Origin: Anaerolineaceae bacterium oral taxon 439
GTDB lineage: Bacteria; Chloroflexota; Anaerolineae; Anaerolineales; Anaerolineaceae
Assembly (NCBI GenBank): GCA_001717545.1
Contig: CP017039.1
Span: 1,922,001-1,986,000 of the forward strand
Direction: 5' to 3'
DNA: 64,000 nt
The notes under the pieces were generated by a model. The model ran no database searches, was not told the DNA's origin, and worked only from the letters and a program-made list of their open reading frames with translations. This document shows, one piece after another, positions 61,483 through 64,000 of this stretch. Each line of letters opens with the position of its first letter. The first letter of the stretch is position 1. The position numbers and the translations under genes were made by a program.

Positions 61483-61563
61483 GTTCTCGCCCTCGCCAGA
61501 TCGAAGCAAAGAACTCGGAAGCCCTCATTCATTATAACCTGTTCTGTCCGAAGTTCGCCGGAA

Positions 61564-62403
61564 CTAATACTTCAGGAACGAGCGGACCGCCTCCTGCGCA
61601 GCCTTTTCAACCATCTTATCGATCGACGTTCCAATCACGAGAATATTCACCTTCGTATCCTTAAATGCTTTGAAGTTCGTGGTATTGATCCCGCCCTCGG
61701 CAAGCGTCGGGACCTGGACGGCATCGACCAACGCGTTCAGCCTTTCTTTAATCATCGGATGAATCTCGCCGGCCTGTACCCCCTCGTAGCTCATTCCGGT
61801 CATCAGACCAATCATATCAGTACCGATACTTTCCATCTCCCTGGCGGTTCGGTAAACGTCTTCCGGCGTGTCGGCCGGAAGTCCAAACGTATGCAGATCG
61901 GTCGTCATCCCGATATAAGCGTCGACCAGAAGCCCGTAGCGATGCGCCGTTTCAACGATCGATTCAAGGTCCCTGAGCGAGGATTTATGCGTATGCAGCC
62001 CGTCGGCGCCGGCAAGCGCCATCATCGTAAAATCCTCATCCCGCAGCGGCATCGGGACGATTTCGGTAAAACCGCCGGGAATCCCGACCGTAATATAGAC
62101 GTCGTCCGGAACGACGGCTCGAACGCCGCGCGTAACCTCTGCCATCTGCGCGACCGTAATTTCGTAGCGGATCCGCTCGGCGGCATGCATCGTCGTCACG
62201 CCCTTATGCCCGCGCGCTAAAGCGACCGCCGGATGATTCGGCTCGACCATCTTTACGCCGACGTCGCAAACCGCCTTTGCCAGCCGGCTGTCGTCGCCGG
62301 TAATCCCCGTACTCAAGATCGTATGCCCGCCGCCGAGCTCCAGCGCGGCATGAACCTTCGCGATTCCTTTTTTCATTCTCAACTGCATATCGTTCGTTAT
62401 CAT
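61564..62403 (-). CDS. TIM-barrel-like protein of unknown activity, coupled to PTS-like permease
   Basis: The 279-residue soluble protein has alternating beta/alpha pattern and phosphate-gripping-like loops. Visible blocks are LGGGHTILSTGITGDDSRLA, VGVKMVEPNHPAVALARGHK, DDVYITVGIPGGFTEIVPMP, GADGLHTHKSSLRDLESIVE and the late VPTLAEGGINTTNFKAFKDT, which resembles the phosphate-binding end of NanE/HisF-type barrels. I do not recognise the exact family. It lies 50 bp after the PTS EIIC-like gene, so it probably acts on the transported sugar phosphate, as epimerase or aldolase. Start is ATG 62403 or 62388. Confidence 0.7.
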   Translation of the reverse strand: MITNDMQLRMKKGIAKVHAALELGGGHTILSTGITGDDSRLAKAVCDVGVKMVEPNHPAVALARGHKGVTTMHAAERIRYEITVAQMAEVTRGVRAVVPDDVYITVGIPGGFTEIVPMPLRDEDFTMMALAGADGLHTHKSSLRDLESIVETAHRYGLLVDAYIGMTTDLHTFGLPADTPEDVYRTAREMESIGTDMIGLMTGMSYEGVQAGEIHPMIKERLNALVDAVQVPTLAEGGINTTNFKAFKDTKVNILVIGTSIDKMVEKAAQEAVRSFLKY

Positions 62404-62453
62404 GATCCTATTCCTCCGAAAATTTTCTCTGAGTTCCTGATCCGCCGGACGTT

Positions 62454-64000
62454 TTACGATCCCGCCGGCTTTTTATCCGATAGTTCATTTACCAAAATCG
62501 TCAGGACGCAGGCAATCAGCAGCGCCGCCAGCATCGCCAGCGCGAAATAAAGCCCTTTCCCCTCGTTCGCCATCGTCGGCGCCAGAATCGACGGGACATA
62601 CGCAATACCCTTAACGTCGAAAAGCCCGACCAGCGCGCCCGAGACCGTCGCCGCGATCAGCGCAGAAGCGAATACCTTCCTGCTGGAAAACATGAACGGA
62701 TACGCCGCCTCGACAAACGTCCCAAAGCCCATGTTAATCAGGAAGCCGGTCAGCGCGACCGCCCGATCGCCTTTCCCCTTCGGCGCGATCATATTCGCCA
62801 GCGTGATCCCAGCCGAAACCATGACAAGCCCGGTCATATCGATCGCCCCAAGGAAGCTGTATCCCGTCGCTTCCATCTCCAGAAGAACGATCGGTAAAAT
62901 TGCGGCATGATAAACGCCGCCGATAATCGCCGGCCAGATCAGCAGCCCCGCCAGCGCCCCCGCGATCATCGGGTTAAACGCCAGCGCCGACTCGATAACC
63001 GTCTTGATTCCGTTCCCAAGCCATAAAGCCACAGGCGCAATCAGGTACATCCCGATCAGCCCGGCCGCCAGCCCGCCAAGCCCGCCGGCGGCGATATTCG
63101 CGGTCGTCCCGGGGAATTTCCAGCGGAGACATTGCAGGATAATATAGTAAGAAAAGACGCCCGCAAGGATTCCGCTCGCAAGCCCACCGATAATTCCCCC
63201 CTCGACCGACAGCGTTCCGGCGACGATCCCGGCGACGATCCCAACCTCGTCCAGCCCCGAAACCTGCTTCGCGGCGATCGCGGCGATCAGGACCGGCAGC
63301 GCGCCGATCAGAATATTAAACGCGTTTTCGAGCGGCGCTAAAAACGGGACCTTGCTCAGCGCGAGACAGAGCGCCATCGCAATAAATCCGGGAAGCGAAG
63401 CCATCATCATCCCGCGGAAATTAATCCGTTTCCAGATATTGTCCCCCGCCGCGGAAGCCGCCGCAGCCCCGATAATCGGCATGTACTTCAAGTTCCATTC
63501 GCTCGCCAGCGCGGAAACGAACGCGACCGCCCGCGTCCGGTTCGTCGTCCCGGTCGTACCGGACGCGGATATGACCCGCGCGCCCAACTTCTGCGCGTTG
63601 GCTATCGACGTCCCGCCGGTCCCGACGACGGGGAGCTGTTTCCGGGCCGCGGCGGCGATCGCCTCCTGATTGACGCCGGCCGGGTCACAGCTCATCACGA
63701 TCAGCCCATCGATCTCGCCGGCGTCGATCTTCGCCGCCAGCTCCGAGTCGAGCCGTTTCGCGTCCTGATTAACCTCCGCCAGCGTTTTCTCTTCGCCGGG
63801 CTCGACCGCCTCCCCGCTCAGCGTATACAGCCTCGCCTTCGCGTCCATCGCGATACCATCCATGCTTTTGTCCGTACTGATAAACAAAACACAGGCAATA
63901 TCCATACCAGCCGATCTCGTCTGTGTAAAGATCTCGGAAAACATCCGCTTCGGGTCGTTTCCGCCCTGGGAATATAAATTCCCCCCACTGCTGCCAAGAA
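62454..64000 (-). CDS. Fructose-type PTS EIIC-like permease with unusual N-terminal domain, 5' end outside window
   Basis: The frame is open through the right edge (codons read LGSSGGNLYSQGGNDPKRMF), so the ORF start at 63944 is not the true start and at least 515 residues are visible. The C-terminal 330 residues are a multipass permease with GGIIGGLASGILAGVFSYYI, GMYLIAPVALWLGNGI and GFGTFVEAAYPFMFSSRKVF, which parallel the fructose EIIC pattern (the usual block is ITEGAIPF). The preceding soluble domain (DGLIVMSCDPAGVNQEAIAA, GTGGTSIANAQKLGARVISA) is not a recognisable EIIB, as I see no Cys active site. A TIM-barrel-like gene follows. Sugar and phosphoryl route are unknown. Confidence 0.7.
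   Translation of the reverse strand, partial: LGSSGGNLYSQGGNDPKRMFSEIFTQTRSAGMDIACVLFISTDKSMDGIAMDAKARLYTLSGEAVEPGEEKTLAEVNQDAKRLDSELAAKIDAGEIDGLIVMSCDPAGVNQEAIAAAARKQLPVVGTGGTSIANAQKLGARVISASGTTGTTNRTRAVAFVSALASEWNLKYMPIIGAAAASAAGDNIWKRINFRGMMMASLPGFIAMALCLALSKVPFLAPLENAFNILIGALPVLIAAIAAKQVSGLDEVGIVAGIVAGTLSVEGGIIGGLASGILAGVFSYYIILQCLRWKFPGTTANIAAGGLGGLAAGLIGMYLIAPVALWLGNGIKTVIESALAFNPMIAGALAGLLIWPAIIGGVYHAAILPIVLLEMEATGYSFLGAIDMTGLVMVSAGITLANMIAPKGKGDRAVALTGFLINMGFGTFVEAAYPFMFSSRKVFASALIAATVSGALVGLFDVKGIAYVPSILAPTMANEGKGLYFALAMLAALLIACVLTILVNELSDKKPAGS

Noticed and set aside
1-64000. CRISPR arrays, tRNA or rRNA genes, transposases
   Set aside because: I saw no regular short repeats with spacers, no tRNA-like cloverleaf with CCA end and no transposase or integrase motifs in the visible frames.

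Overview
This window is chromosomal DNA from an anaerobic-looking, sugar-scavenging bacterium. Most of it is G+C rich, with codons ending mainly in C or G. Housekeeping genes (hisS, ruvB-queA, proB-proA, gyrB, thrS, dcd, hppA) alternate with many sugar and nucleoside transport operons and multidrug-type ABC exporters. The T-box leader, ABC-F attenuator, HTH/Ser-Thr-kinase locus and ECF genes resemble Bacillota. The base composition, K+-independent-type H+-pyrophosphatase and small-membrane-protein/DUF805 pair would also suit Chloroflexota (Anaerolineae). The phylum is a tentative guess. I saw no rRNA, tRNA, CRISPR array, transposase or integrase.

Layout. 1-2801: two nucleoside-type ABC permeases (the first cut by the window edge) and a YgeW-like carbamoyltransferase. 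3155-7542: hisS, a Pro-rich protein of unknown function and an aldose-1-epimerase-like gene. 7651-12326: ruvB-queA and, convergent to it, proB-proA. 12527-19121: an S1-domain protein, a membrane protein overlapping gyrB, and thrS behind a transcriptional T-box leader. 19226-27206: an A+T-rich sugar island with a DeoR regulator, BtpA/SgcQ-like protein, ribulokinase-like kinase, LsrB/RbsB-like binding protein, ATPase and two permeases. The island is followed by a second, headless copy of the thrS 3' end, so it lies between two direct repeats of about 374 bp. 28066-29180: dcd and a divergent thyX. 29416-33035: a heterodimeric ABC exporter. 33086-37550: an HTH protein, a GLUG-repeat surface protein and a transmembrane Ser/Thr kinase with GLUG-like repeats.

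37708-43752 is a leftward accessory cluster of secreted and membrane proteins of unknown function, one with two frameshifts. 44044-45808 is an Lsa-like ABC-F gene with a leader peptide and attenuator. 45928-47991 is hppA. 48159-53547 holds a PfkB kinase and, on the other strand, a KduD-like dehydrogenase with a complete sugar ABC importer. 53905-60481 is a tightly coupled five-gene operon: an ECF S component, EcfT, a 1089-residue protein that joins two ECF-type ATPases to a whole ABC-exporter half, a partner exporter half and a small membrane protein. 60674-64000 holds a GntR/UTRA regulator, a TIM-barrel-like protein and a fructose-type PTS EIIC-like permease that runs off the right edge.

The most notable points are the thrS-flanked island, the ECF/exporter hybrid operon, the HTH-GLUG-kinase locus, and the use of extended -10 promoters (TGnTATAAT), several of them so close to the start codon that the mRNAs may be leaderless.
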